Source of the DNA: Ophiocordyceps camponoti-saundersi (nom. inval.)
Lineage: Eukaryota > Ascomycota > Sordariomycetes > Hypocreales > Ophiocordycipitaceae
Direction of reading: 5' to 3'
DNA length: 48,588 nucleotides
NCBI GenBank assembly: GCA_003339415.1
Contig: PDHQ01000110.1
Location: 1 to 48,588 of the forward strand
This document shows positions 35,012 through 46,335 of this stretch, piece by piece; position 1 is the first letter of the stretch; every line of letters starts with the position of its first letter. Below the pieces are notes generated by a model. It was not told the DNA's origin, ran no database searches, and saw only the letters and a program-made list of their open reading frames with translations. The position numbers were made by a program, and so were the translations under genes.

Positions 35012-37687
35012 TTAAGGGTTTGGACGAGGCTTCTTCGGTCTCTGGCCGCCGAAGCGCCAACGCTTGGCGTTTTCGTCGACGTACCAGCTCGTCACCTCGG
35101 CAGCCTTCCGGACCCATTTGGAGGCTTCCCGGCCGTGTTGAAGCTCGACATCGGAGAGGAAGATGTCAAGATCAAAGGCCACGACTGACTCTTCTTCGTG
35201 AGGGCTGGCGTCTGCGTCGGTGAAACGCCAACTGACGTTATCGATAATGGGGACAATCAGCCGCCAGCCCGGGCGGCTTCGCTCCCTCACAGCGAGCATC
35301 GTGCCTCCGGGATTGATGAGACTAAACTGCCAGTCACCAAGGCCTTTGGGGCCGGAGCCGGCGTTTTGCGGCCGAATCAGCGACTTTCCCTCGTAATTAG
35401 AGATTAGATCGCGTGCGGCTTCGGTCTGTGACGTAGATAGTGAACCGCTTTCGATGAGTAAGTCGAGGATAGTAGGGAGAATCTGGATGGAGGAGACGGC
35501 GTCGTCGACATCGATGCTCGGAAGCTTCGGATGCGATAGAACTAGAGGCACGCCAAAGTTGCCAATGTTTCCGTTGCCGTAGGTCGATACACTGCCCTGC
35601 TCAGCGATAGAAAGGCCGTGATCACCGGCGACGACCACAAGAGTCTCGTCTTCGGCGCCTTCTTGCCGAATAATATCGAGAACACGGCCGATCCAGCGGT
35701 CGACATAACCAACGACGTTGACATAGTGCGACAGACTGTCGAGCTCGCTATCATCCGTCAGGGGAACATACGTCTCGCCAACAGGAAGCTTGAAGTCATG
35801 ATGCGTGGTGCTGGTCAGGTGTGTGAGAAAAACCCTCTCCTTCTTCCGACGGGCCTCAGAAAAGGCATCGCGAATATAGTCGTCGAGGACAATCTCGGGC
35901 AGACCAAAGTAGTTGATGTCGCTGACGTTGGTGCGACCAAACTTGGCAGCGCTGCTGCGGAGGTACTCCTTTGTTATGATAGTTCCGGGTTTGTAGCCGA
36001 AATGCGGCATCAGGGGGAACTGCTTGTCGAATGTGTTGGTGACGGACTGCATGTATGTCGAACGCCAGGGATACGATGTGAAGTCGGAGTCATCCTCGAC
36101 GTCATCATCACCCGTAGTCTCGGTGGTATCATTGCCGGAGGCTTCGGCGTTGGTGCCTTCGAGCTGATTCAAGGCTTCGAAGACGTGTGGCAGACACGGC
36201 TGGTAGAAATGACTCAGATATTCGAGGTTGAAGTCGATGATGAGAGGCGTCAGGCCACACAACGAAGCCGTCAAGCTCTTGAGCGTATACGTGCTGGAAG
36301 AGTGAGCATTGTTGAAATTGACGCCTCCGCGTCGGGGCCGTTTCTTGTGCTTGAAGCCATCGGCATAGTCACCCGTCAAGTAGTTGGCCACGGGCGTAAG
36401 GGTGGCCAATCGACTTTCGGCCTCTTTGGAAAGCTCGCCGGTTACGGATCCGTTGGCGAGACGACGCCAGATGAAGCCATCGCGCTTTAAGGGGAACACG
36501 TCTTTCCGCGTGGCCTCGAGCTTCAGGAGAACGACGTTCCGGATCTGCAGCTTGCCGAGGGCCGACCTCAGCTCCTCTAGCGGCGGTTTGTCGAGGTTTG
36601 ACACCCGGATCGGGTCCTGGGCCGCGTTGTAGTGCAGCTGATCCTCAAGGTACCAGTCGGAGAAGCCCTGGAGCGGCTTCTCGGACGGAAGCCAGGACAG
36701 TGGCGGAGGATCGGCCAGCGCCGTGATGTTGCCGTTGAGGCTGCTGGCATCTTTCCCGCGCAGTCGCGACAGGGCCGGCGAGGAGAGTGTCAGCTCGATC
36801 AGGGGCAGCAGCGGGAGCGTCCAGGACATGAAGACGAGGGCGGAGTCGTGCGGCCGCAGCGCATAGTTGACCGCCTGGACCAGCAGGCAGAGTCCGACGA
36901 AGACGTATAGAGCGACGAGGAGGCGACGCGACGTCGGCCGCAGCTCCTGAGAAGTTTTGAGGCCAAGCTCGGAATCGTCATCGTCATCGCACTCGTCATC
37001 GTCGTAGTCGTGCTGGTGTGACAGACGCCGATAGCCGGATCCGAGGCCGGAGCCGAGGCCGGAGCCGAGGCCGGAGCCGAGGCCGGAGCCGGGGTCGGAT
37101 GAGCCGGAGCCTGCGCCTGAGTCTGAGCCTCGCCTGCAACTTGCAAAGAGCCGGAGAGGCCATCGTAGCAAGTCCAGTGCCATTCCGGTGACCAGAAAGC
37201 ATGGCGCCTGCAACAGGCCAGCTAGAAAGACGAGAGCGACGAGGACGAGGCACATGGACAGCAAACCCGTCAATAGCATGCGCCAGGCCGAGACGTCGGC
37301 GGCGGCACCGAGATTGCGCCAATGGAGCTCCAGTCCAGCGACGGTGAAGAAGGAGATGCTGATGCCGGCCAGCAGCGTGACCAGGACGGCAACGGCCGAG
37401 GCAATTGCGGAGGCGACGGGCCGGGCCGGGACCGGCAGCCTGCCATCGAGGAGAAGCCGCAGCAGCAGCAGCAGAAGCGTATCCTGAGCGAACAGAGACG
37501 GGCCCCAGAACAGCAGCGCGTGCGTCGGCAGGGCATCGGCATGGGCGTAGACGTGGACCAGCTTGGCGGACAAGATGGCGGCGGCGGCCAGCGCCAGAGA
37601 GATTCGTCGATCGGCGAAGCGGGCGACGCTGGCCAGCAGCAGCAGCCGGCGGCCAACGAATCGGGCCGGCGGGACGATGACGGCCAT
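35012..37687 (-). CDS. Membrane sulfatase-superfamily protein, LtaS/OpgB-like phosphotransferase fold
   Basis: An intronless 891-aa frame. About five to six hydrophobic segments lie in the first 300 residues, interrupted by a loop (about 195-235) with GSGL tandem repeats and an Asp-rich stretch. The rest is an extracytoplasmic PF00884-type catalytic domain. Metal and nucleophile positions can be placed: E391 (VVLLKLEATRKD), T466 in SSSTYTLKSLTASLCG, which resembles the nucleophile block TWTIAGxxASQCG of bacterial OpgB, and D689-H690 in VVAGDHG. STTHHDF adds the expected histidines. In bacteria such enzymes move phosphoglycerol or cleave alkyl phosphates. Fungal relatives are usually annotated only as sulfatase-domain proteins, so the substrate is open (a lipid or glycan phosphodiester is plausible). 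The lumen or cell surface is the likely site. Confidence 0.85.
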   Translation of the reverse strand: MAVIVPPARFVGRRLLLLASVARFADRRISLALAAAAILSAKLVHVYAHADALPTHALLFWGPSLFAQDTLLLLLLRLLLDGRLPVPARPVASAIASAVAVLVTLLAGISISFFTVAGLELHWRNLGAAADVSAWRMLLTGLLSMCLVLVALVFLAGLLQAPCFLVTGMALDLLRWPLRLFASCRRGSDSGAGSGSSDPGSGLGSGLGSGLGSGLGSGYRRLSHQHDYDDDECDDDDDSELGLKTSQELRPTSRRLLVALYVFVGLCLLVQAVNYALRPHDSALVFMSWTLPLLPLIELTLSSPALSRLRGKDASSLNGNITALADPPPLSWLPSEKPLQGFSDWYLEDQLHYNAAQDPIRVSNLDKPPLEELRSALGKLQIRNVVLLKLEATRKDVFPLKRDGFIWRRLANGSVTGELSKEAESRLATLTPVANYLTGDYADGFKHKKRPRRGGVNFNNAHSSSTYTLKSLTASLCGLTPLIIDFNLEYLSHFYQPCLPHVFEALNQLEGTNAEASGNDTTETTGDDDVEDDSDFTSYPWRSTYMQSVTNTFDKQFPLMPHFGYKPGTIITKEYLRSSAAKFGRTNVSDINYFGLPEIVLDDYIRDAFSEARRKKERVFLTHLTSTTHHDFKLPVGETYVPLTDDSELDSLSHYVNVVGYVDRWIGRVLDIIRQEGAEDETLVVVAGDHGLSIAEQGSVSTYGNGNIGNFGVPLVLSHPKLPSIDVDDAVSSIQILPTILDLLIESGSLSTSQTEAARDLISNYEGKSLIRPQNAGSGPKGLGDWQFSLINPGGTMLAVRERSRPGWRLIVPIIDNVSWRFTDADASPHEEESVVAFDLDIFLSDVELQHGREASKWVRKAAEVTSWYVDENAKRWRFGGQRPKKPRPNP

Positions 37688-39797
37688 TAATGTGCGCGTC
37701 CGTGTGTATATCCTCCTTGCCCGAGAGGGGCTGAGCGATATAGCCGTGCAGTCTGTTGCTCAGGACAGCCGTGAGTCGTCAGCATGTGAGAGGTTGTGCG
37801 TATATGGTGATTGTCTGTATGGGTAGGGTATGTATGTATGTATGTATGTAAGTAAGTAAGTAGGTAAGTATGTGTGTATATGCGCGTGTGTGAGTGTGAG
37901 TGTGAGTGTGTGTGAGTGTGAGAGTGTGTGGTTGGTCGGTGTCCCATGAAAGAGAAGACAAGATTGACAGGGAGGATCACTTGGCAATGGGATCGGCGAG
38001 TCGCACAGCATTTCATACAGCCATGCGAACGTCTGTACCTACATACATACATAAAATACATACATATCCATATCCTTATCCGTACGTGGAAACAAGGAAA
38101 AGGGGGCTGTGACTGAAGGAGAGACAGGCATGCGTCAATGCGGCGCGCCATCTGCCGCAGGAGTGGACAAGCCCCATGTTCCGCCGAAGGGGGGGCTTGG
38201 ACGTGGGGATTAGTGGTTTGGGCCGTGGCATCGTAGGGAGGAGAGGAGGTGGGAAAAGACTCGGTGTCGTCACGGTCGTGTGTCAAGCACATATCGGTAG
38301 AGTACAGTAGGTACAGGTAGGTATGTATGTAAGTTTATGCACACACATGCATACCTACCTACCTACCTACTTACTACAGAGTAGCATACATAGTAGGTAG
38401 GTAGATAGGTGGTAGGTGGTAGGTATGTTGGAGGGCAAAGCGGAAGGCGGAATTATGTACCGAGTATGAAACAATGCATTTCTGAGCTGGACAACCAATA
38501 TCCTATCCGTAGTTGGTGCTGAAAAAACATGCCTACTAGTACTAGGCAATCTGCCGACACCTATCCTTACTAGGTATGTATGCAGGTATGTATGCGTATG
38601 ACGTCTGCGGGAGAGAAAGCCTGAGATTACCAGAGCTAACATGGTCACTAGATAAGACAGGATGACGGACTGGCAGTAAGTAGCTGAAACCCCCCCGGAT
38701 CATACACGCTATGCTATACGGATACATAAGATTAATATCTAGTAGGTAGGTTAGTAGGCATAATTACATACCGACATGCTGGCGTGAAATTGATGCGTAC
38801 AAACATGAACGTGAGAGCACAAGGATGCCTATAGGAAATACAGCACTCTGTCGTTTGGTCAGTGAGAGGCATTAGTGTACAGAGTATGATGTACGGATTC
38901 TGGTTCGGACGAACACATCTTCTTTCAACATACAGACAACGCCACCATCTCCGATCACAGGTTGAGGGAGGTATGTAGTATGTAGAGTAGGTATGTGATC
39001 GCTTTCGAGATGTTAGGGCCTATAGAGAGACCTTGGTAGGTAGGTAGTTGAATAGGAGGGACTAGCCAAGTTCACACGTGCAACAGCCTACCTGCCCACT
39101 ACTACCTAACTACCTAGGCACCTCCATACCCTGGTAATTACTACCTAGCATGGGAGGGAGGGAGGTAGGCAAGCAGGGCAAAGAATGTGCGTGTATGGAG
39201 AAGTTGAAGGCGTAGGCGTCGCAGAGGAGAACTCTGAAAGAGAACGAGTGAGGTAGAGACGCCCTTTGCAAGGCTGGCCTGGTTGCAGGCTAAAAATAGG
39301 GGTTACGATAGGCGTCAATGCACGGCTGGAAACGGGCGCAACTCATCAGACGTTTTTTTTTATTAACCGAAGACTCTCTAGTACCCCTGTTGATCCTTAA
39401 ACTACCAAGGTTGCAATCCCGACGCCATGCCCAAACAACCCGTTCCGATCTCCCATCATCGTTATTATCCACGGCGGTTGTTTGGATGTGGCCTAAACAT
39501 GTCTTCGAGAACGCCGAGGGCAACCGGAACTACTACCTGTGGATGATGTACTCCGTACACATGTATGTTTCTACCTCTTCTCTCCAGCTCTTAAGGTGCC
39601 TAGGTAGGTAGGTAGAGGTAGGTAGATACTTGGTAGTTAGTTGACCGCGCTCAGACTCTAGGCTGCAAGTGGTGCGAGACGAAAGAGTTAAGGGGTTCCG
39701 AAAAACAAGAGCGGAGACTGAAGAGAATCTTATCTTGGATGCTTATTTCAAGGTGCAGAATCAACTCTCCCACAATATCTGCGCCGTAAAGTATCGT

Positions 39798-39823
39798 TAT
39801 ATATATATATATATATATATATG
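39798..39823. repeat. (TA)n microsatellite
   Basis: An uninterrupted TA run of about 13 units. Confidence 0.9.
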
Positions 39824-40580
39824 AATGCATATAAATAGCACAACCTTGCATACCTTCCTACCTACCTACCTACGTACTATGCGTATGTTTATACTTCCAC
39901 GATACCCCTTCTCCCCCCTGCTTCCTCTCCATGGGCGATATAAAGCAAAGCAAAGTATTCATGAATGTATGCATGTGCATCCGTCGAGAAAGCAACAACA
40001 GATGTGTAAATAGTAGAAGCTGCCTGTTCTCATAGCCATAAAGGGTCCCAAATCGCAACCTTCATCATCGTCAACCATGTCTTCCAGTCGAATGCCAGTC
40101 ATATATCTATATTTACCTACACTGCATGTTCATAGTTTCATGTCCGCTCAACTCTCTATTCTCTATGCCATTGTCTGTACTGTAACGCGTCATCCATACT
40201 ACATGGAGACATACATACAGACCTGCAGGCGGATGCCCATCATGGGATGAATGACGTGAGAAGCTTTCAAAGGACGTACGAGAGCAACTTATTAATGAAC
40301 GGCCCGATATCGACCCTTGCTTATAAACCTCTTCTTCCTGCTCTGTCCAGTAAGCGATGATACCAAACATGCAGACTATCATGCAGGTCTATGAAACGGG
40401 GAGAAGAGGTTGATACGCTTTGTTCCGAACCTGGATTTCAAATTCAGCCGTGAAATTCCCTTAGTCTGAGCAAGGTTTACTCGATTTTTCTGTGCATTAA
40501 CCGACAGAGTTGATCCTCTTTGGTCACACGCATCACGTAGTGCGAGAGCCGTCTAACATGTGTATGTAGACTCAGTCTGG

Positions 40581-40588
40581 TATATAAG
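40581..40588 (+). promoter_or_regulatory. TATA box of the Baeyer-Villiger monooxygenase gene
   Basis: TATATAAG lies 60-67 bp upstream of the ATG at 40648. Confidence 0.5.
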
Positions 40589-40647
40589 TCCAATCTCGGC
40601 CTGCCGTCTTCTTGCTTCGTCTTACCGGAAAGTTTAAATCAGACTCA

Positions 40648-42921
40648 ATGACCATGAACGGAGCAGCATCAAACGGAGCAGCATCGACCGATGGCAATCG
40701 GCTCCGGACGAAGTTGACGGACCTCGGCGACGACGCCGGACCCGGTCCTGACTCCGATGCCGATGCCGTCGTAAAGGACGCCTCAGTAGAGCTGGACGCG
40801 CTCATCGTTGGCGCCGGCTTCGGTTAGTAGAGAGAAGGGACAAAACCCTTTGCTTCCCTTGCATTCCTAGATACATACATACGTGTTGGGAAGTAAAACA
40901 TGGACATGTGTCTACACCTACCTGTATTGAGCAGCAGGCTCATGCCTCCTGAACGCATGTGCTGACAGTAAATACCCTTCTACCTACCTATTTATGCAGC
41001 CGGAATCTTCACGCTCAAGACGCTCCGAGACCGAGGCTACCGCGTCTGCATCTACGAGGCCGGCTCGGACCTTGGCGGCACGTGGCGGTGGAACAACTAC
41101 CCCGGCGCCGGCGTCGACAGCGAGGTGCCGCATTACGAATTCTCGTGGCCCGAGGTGTGGAAGGAGTGGACCTGGAGCACAAACTACCCGGACTACGCCG
41201 AGATTCGGGCCTATTTCGACCACGTCGAGCGCGTCGTCGGCATCAAGAAGGACTGTCGCTTCGGCGCCGCCGTCACCGGCGCGAGCTTCGATACCGACGC
41301 CGGTCGCTGGTCCGTCGTCACGTCTGACGGCCGGACGACTCGGGCCAAGTATTTGATTCTCGGAACGGGATTTGTGAGTCAGAAGCGGACTCATCCTTGC
41401 CGCCGAAAGTCAAGATTCCCCTTTTCTTTTCCCCCTTGAGACTGATTCTTCTGTTGGATATCATGTTAGGCGGCAAAGCGTTTTGTGCCTGATTGGCCCG
41501 GCATAGCTGATTATCGTGGCATCATCCACCACTCGTCCTTCTGGCCCGAGGAAAAGGTCGTCGTCGAGGGCAAGCGATGCGGCATCATCGGTACCGGCGC
41601 CTCGGGCGTGCAGTTGGCACAGGCCTGGGGCCCAGTCGCCGGCAGCCTCTCCGTCTTCCAACGGACGCCCAACATGGCCGTGCCCATGCGGCGGCGACAG
41701 CTGTCGCGCGAGGCCCAGCAGCATTCCAAGGCTCACTACCCGGAGCTCTTCCGCTATCGCGAAAAGACCTTTTCCGGCTTCTGCTTCAACTGGCACGAGC
41801 GCAAGGCAGAGGACGAGACGGCCGAGGAGCGACGCGCCGTGTTGGAAAGGTCCTGGGCCTCTGGCGGCTTTCGCTTCTGGCTGACGTCTTACATCGAAGC
41901 GATGAAGGATCCGGCGCTCAACAGAGAGTACTATGACATGTGGGCGCGCGAGGCGCGGGCTCGCATCTCGGATCCACGGAAGCGAGACCTGTTGGCGCCC
42001 CTCAAGATGCCACATTACTTTGGGATGAAGCGGCCAAGTCTAGAAGAGACTTATTTCGAGCAGTTCAATCGACCGACGGTCGACGTTGTCGACGTCAAGT
42101 CCGACCCGATCGAGTGCTTCACCGAGACGGGCATCAGGCTCCAGAGCGGCGAGCATCACGAGCTGGACGTCATTGCCGTAGCCACGGGTTTTGTGAGTAG
42201 ATGTGTTTTATACTTGAAGTTTCCCCCTTTCTCAAACCCCACCCCTCGCTTTCGATAGAGAGAGAGAGAGAGAGAGAGATGCACATAGATGATATATCTG
42301 TGAACCTTTTATGCCCAAGGGCTCGATGTTCAGGGGCTGACGAGATACATCTCCATGTCGAATCATGCTACGCATTCCTTCAGGACGTCTCAACGGGAGG
42401 TATGCATAGACACACTCGTCCTCCATATATCGTTTTCCTCTGCTAATCCCCTCCCGCGCCTCTCTCTCTCAGCCATGACCCAAATGGGCCTCATCAGCGT
42501 GGACGGTGAGCCCCTCGACCAGCTCTGGGCCAGCGGAGCAACGACCTACCTCGGCCTCACCGTCCCCGGCTTTCCCAACATGTTCCACCTCTACGGCACG
42601 CACGCCCCGACGCTGCTTTGCAATGGCCCATCTTGCATCGAGGTTCAGGGCCGCTGGATAGCCGACTGCATCGACAAGGCGGAGCGCGGCGGCGTCAAGT
42701 TCGTTAACGCCCGGCCCGAGGCTGCGCGGGCGTGGAAGGACGACGTCGTCGACATCAACAACTCGACGCTCTTCCCGACGACTCGTTCGACTTACATGGG
42801 AGGCAACGTTCCCGGCAAACCGTTCGAGCCCGTCACCTACGCCGGCGGTCTGTACACCTACACAGAGACTATCCGCGCCGCCCTCGACTCGATGAACGGC
42901 TTCGAGCTGGTGTACGGCTGA
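40648..42921 (+). CDS. Baeyer-Villiger monooxygenase (class B flavoprotein, cyclohexanone-monooxygenase-like)
   Basis: An FAD/NADPH enzyme that inserts oxygen next to a ketone. Five exons (40648-40822, 41000-41373, 41470-42192, 42384-42399, 42473-42921) give 578 aa. Exon 4 is only 16 nt and restores ATGFDVSTGAMTQMGL. Motifs: first Rossmann GAGFAG at 55-60, GGTWRWNNYPGAGVDSEVP around 85-102, BVMO fingerprint YRGIIHHSSFWP at 198-209 (Tyr instead of the usual Phe), and second Rossmann GTGASG at 224-229. The active-site Asp (D98) and Arg (R371 in GMKRPSLEETYFEQFNR) are kept. G96 replaces the Arg normally found in the YPGARxD motif. Intron 1 (177 nt) contains TACA/TACC repeats and intron 3 (191 nt) a GA tract. 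The substrate is unknown; no polyketide or terpene synthase lies in the window. Confidence 0.92.
42257..42279 (+). repeat. (GA)n tract inside intron 3 of the monooxygenase
   Basis: About 11 GA units in the 191-nt intron. Confidence 0.85.
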
Positions 42922-43430
42922 TGGCTTCGTTTGCGACGGCAGAGAAGGAGGGTGGAAGAAGCTGATGTGGAATCGGGACAAGCATGAATTGATGTGTACC
43001 TACTATGAGAGAATGCAAAACTGTCGATAATCAAACACATACATACATATGTAGATGGTCAGTCATCTTTGTGTAGCCGTTTCACGGACATGGCCATCGG
43101 CACAGAACAAGAGCAAGATCGGCACCCGATGATGATCGTGATGGAGGAAAGCATAAAAACCTTGGGCTGTACGGAGACACCCCAAGGAACTTTAGCTGCA
43201 ACCCCGTGGCGTCGTAATTCGTATATCGTCTAGGAAACGCTTCAAAGTCTGGCATAGACATGAATATGCATATGGTAGATGCATGTTGTCAGGACATGTT
43301 GTCTTCTACTGATGATTGGACGGACATGTCGAGTCTCCCTCGTTACTATAAAGGTGGTGAGAAGGCACTTCTTACCTATATGCACACACACATACATAGA
43401 TTCGTTTATTTCCCTTCTCCAAGAACAGCC
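42922..43430. other. Spacer and promoter of the small secreted protein gene
   Basis: TATAAA at 43347-43352 lies 79-84 bp upstream of ATG 43431. TACA strings lie at 43040 and 43390. No other gene is seen. Confidence 0.5.
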
Positions 43431-43829
43431 ATGCTCGTTCATCTCATCGTCCAATGGATCTGGCTAACCGTCGCAACGGCCAACCCTTACCACCTCGGTG
43501 TCGGCGGCTGCGGAAACAACTGTCGATTCAAAATCGAACACCACAGATCAAGCAACCACGTCTATTTTACCGAAAACGGCCAGGGAGTCATCATGATGCG
43601 CCTGAGGCGAAACGAAAACTTTCGCACAGTAATCGACACGTCCTCGCCCCGGAGTGTCGTGTGCACTGCGGCTCTGGGATTACTGCGGTCAAGCGGCGGG
43701 CCTGTCATTCGACGCTGTGGCTCGAGCGGCGGAGGTTCGTGTGACGCGGATTGCCTGGCCACGGAGAAGCATATCGGCTCCTGTGTTGACGATCTCTGCG
43801 TCTGCTGCCTGCCATCGTTGCATGTATGA
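43431..43829 (+). CDS. Small secreted cysteine-rich protein (effector-like), unknown function
   Basis: A 132-aa intronless frame. The ATG at 43431 is chosen over an in-frame ATG at 43260 because it begins directly with a signal peptide (MLVHLIVQWIWLTVATA, then NPYHLG) and because a TATA box lies between the two ATGs. The mature part of about 115 residues has ten cysteines: two in GGCGNNCRF, single ones near VVC and RRC, then SCDADC and SCVDDLCVCC. An even number fits disulfide bonding. There is no recognised domain. Fungi secrete many such proteins, some acting on hosts or competitors. It follows the monooxygenase by 509 bp in the same direction. Expression evidence would be needed to be sure it is a gene. 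Confidence 0.55.
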   Translation: MLVHLIVQWIWLTVATANPYHLGVGGCGNNCRFKIEHHRSSNHVYFTENGQGVIMMRLRRNENFRTVIDTSSPRSVVCTAALGLLRSSGGPVIRRCGSSGGGSCDADCLATEKHIGSCVDDLCVCCLPSLHV

Positions 43830-46335
43830 TGACGATCAACAGACAGGGGAGGAGGGAGTTTGAGCCAAGCCGGGTAATAGGGTGATGGTTGATGGGGAGT
43901 TTGTACATGGAAAACGTGCAACATCGTCAAGGTATATACATACATACATACATACTACATATGTATGTATGTATGTGTGTATCAGAGATAACGCAAAACC
44001 TGATGTGCCTGATGTGTGTGGTGACTGGTGAGGGCCGAGTCTACTCTTTGCCTTGTGACAGCGGACCTAAACAGCGGAGGTTGGTTTATACATAGACAAG
44101 TACCAACAAAATTGTGACGGCGATCAAGGAGCTTTTTCCTGATCTGACATACATACGGCTGGGAATCGATTGTGGCTTGGCTCTCCCTCCTTCTGTCTCT
44201 CTCCACAAGGCAACAGCGATGCTTGTCAAACAGGTTCGAGATAGCGATGGCCCATGGGCCCATGCAGACGCAGCTACCTAGATAGACGACTATCAACGTT
44301 TCACTTAGAGTGTGACTGTATATCTCATTGGGTTCACCGTTCAACTTACCTAGGAACTGTGTTGGAACATACGCAACATGATTGGCTCCGGTACTGATGA
44401 AAACCAAGCATCGACATCATCAACCTAGGAAGCTCGATGACAACATACATACATACATATACTACGTGATAACAAGAGCCCTACAACGCAGAACCTTCTT
44501 CCTCATGTGTATGTATGTATGTATGTCTATTAGGCTATTGCTCCAGCGGATGACGTACACGTCCATACATACTAGGTATATATGTACAAGATAGGGCGCG
44601 GTAACACCGTCTTCATCTTTTCTGTAATGGATATTATTTCCGCGCGGAATTAATTTAATGACGGGGCGGGTGGTGGGAGGAAGAATAAGGCTTCAGGATG
44701 CTTTATCGATTGTATGATAACGTTCATTTGACCGCTGAAAGTCTACTTAACACAGTTCGTGAGTACTAGGTAGGTAGATAGATAGATATCTACCTGGTAG
44801 ATGGGAACACATGCACAGACACACATATGTATGTATGTATGTATGTACGTGTGTAAGTTAAGATGGGAAGAAGAGAGGAAGAAGAGAGAGTGTATGTATG
44901 TAAGAGCGAGAGAAAGAAAAGAATCAAAAAGAAGTCATATCTATGTACACAGAATTTCCCTTTCGTTGTTGAGAAACCTGGAGAAGGGGAAAAAACTTGA
45001 GCCACCACACCTGTAGCACACAAGCCGGCCGCGGGCTATATCGTATCCCTTGTTGTATACGAATCGCTACCCTCAAGCTCTGCCACGTTAATTTCCGGCT
45101 CTCGGACACGGCACACTGTATATATGTACATATACTGTAGTATATACATATGTACATATATATTTATGTGTGTGTGTGTGTGTGTAGAGGTAAGTTGGTA
45201 TGTATGTACATACATATATATACATAACTTCGTCATACTCTGAATGCATGAATACTACTAATATAACGTCTATGTATATATGTAGACAGACTAGTTATAT
45301 GATAATATACCCCTTCGGCTTGGACAAGAGACCCAGGTTAACTAGGCATACAATTCACATACATATATACATGTGTATGTAAGCTCGTCTAACGATTGGT
45401 CGTCAAAGCGATTTGCACGAGAGGCTAACGACACGGCTAATTATAAAGCTCGTCAAGCTACTAGTAGGCACCGCTCCATCCACACGGTACCGACTCTACT
45501 ATATACTACTAAGGTATGTTTATATGTACTTACCCACTTACCTAGGAGCTCGAATCGCGATGACGGGAGAGAGAGAGGACAAGGAAAGGCGCGCCCTCTG
45601 CGCCTATATGACTAGGTAGGTAGGAAGGTAGGTAGATACAGATGTTGGTAGGTAACACGGTAATGACACACGGCCTAAGCATCTATAACCTTGTGCCTGA
45701 CAAGCACAAGCCGTGGCAGTTTAGACTTCACCTTGAGCGTCACGGGGAACCGCAACGGACCTTGGCTTGTATGTACGAGAACGTGGGAGTTGGGGTCCCA
45801 AAGCTAACCAGTAGGTGTGGCCTGTAAGAAGTTGTACCTACCTATCTAATAGGTTCCCCAGTACATACATATACACGATGAGCTGTTATAGAAGATACCA
45901 TCCTAATCATTATTCCTTTTTCTTGACAACGCACTAGAGTCATGATGTTGCACGTTGTCGATCGTACACATATATGTATGCACATACATGCATACATACA
46001 GAGTCAAGTACGGTTGCTACATAAACGCCCCCCCCAAAGACATACACGTAGCTCCTGCGTAGTGGGTAGATGGATGACTTTGATTTGATTTGATTTCCTG
46101 ACATTGAGATGGGTAGCAGACGCAATTATGTATGTACAAGCATCGGAGGTCGGCTCGCCTCGTGCTGTTTCCTTCTTCCCGGCTGCCCCCCCCTTTTTTT
46201 TCCTTTATCCAGAAGCAAGCTTTGGACTTTGAATCTTCAGAGGGTTTCTTCTCCTGGCGATGTTTGATATGTTGATGTTGATGATGATATTGATAACGAT
46301 GATGATAGCGCGATTCTTGTTGATCCGAGCCCGGC
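43830..46335. other. 2.5-kb spacer, microsatellite-rich, no supported gene
   Basis: It contains a TACA/TGTA hairpin with 16-bp perfect arms (43938-43953 and 43961-43976), TACA and TGTA strings (44441-44460, 44511-44528, 44825-44850, 45115-45230), a TG run (45166-45185) and GGTA blocks (44768-44795 and 45612-45635). A C-run lies near 46028. Frames such as 45642-45827 and 43982-44407 have no features of real genes. Confidence 0.55.
43938..43976. repeat. TACA/TGTA hairpin repeat
   Basis: Perfect 16-bp arms of ACAT units and their reverse complement around a 7-nt loop. It lies about 110 bp downstream of the small secreted protein stop. Confidence 0.85.

Larger units (their letters stand above)
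37688..40647. other. 3-kb spacer rich in TACA/TACC and TG microsatellites
   Basis: Between divergent genes. It contains TATG/TAAG and TG tracts (37830-37930), TACA strings (38040-38065), a TACC/GGTA hairpin region (38316-38410), GGTA blocks (39020-39130 and 39600-39630), a TA tract (39798-39823) and CTAC repeats (39860-39875). No gene is supported; short frames at 38367-38727 and 39290-39611 run through repeats. Confidence 0.55.

Noticed and set aside
40868..40999. Possible separate exon in the long first intron of the monooxygenase
   Set aside because: The intron is TACA/TACC repeat and stop codons. Direct joining of 40822 to 41000 gives a perfect GAGFAG motif.
43260..43430. 57-residue N-terminal extension of the small secreted protein
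   Set aside because: It would bury the signal peptide inside the protein, and the TATA box lies downstream of this ATG.
44500..45260. Possible CRISPR-like array from regularly recurring TATG strings
   Set aside because: Units are 4 bp without unique spacers, in a eukaryotic gene context.
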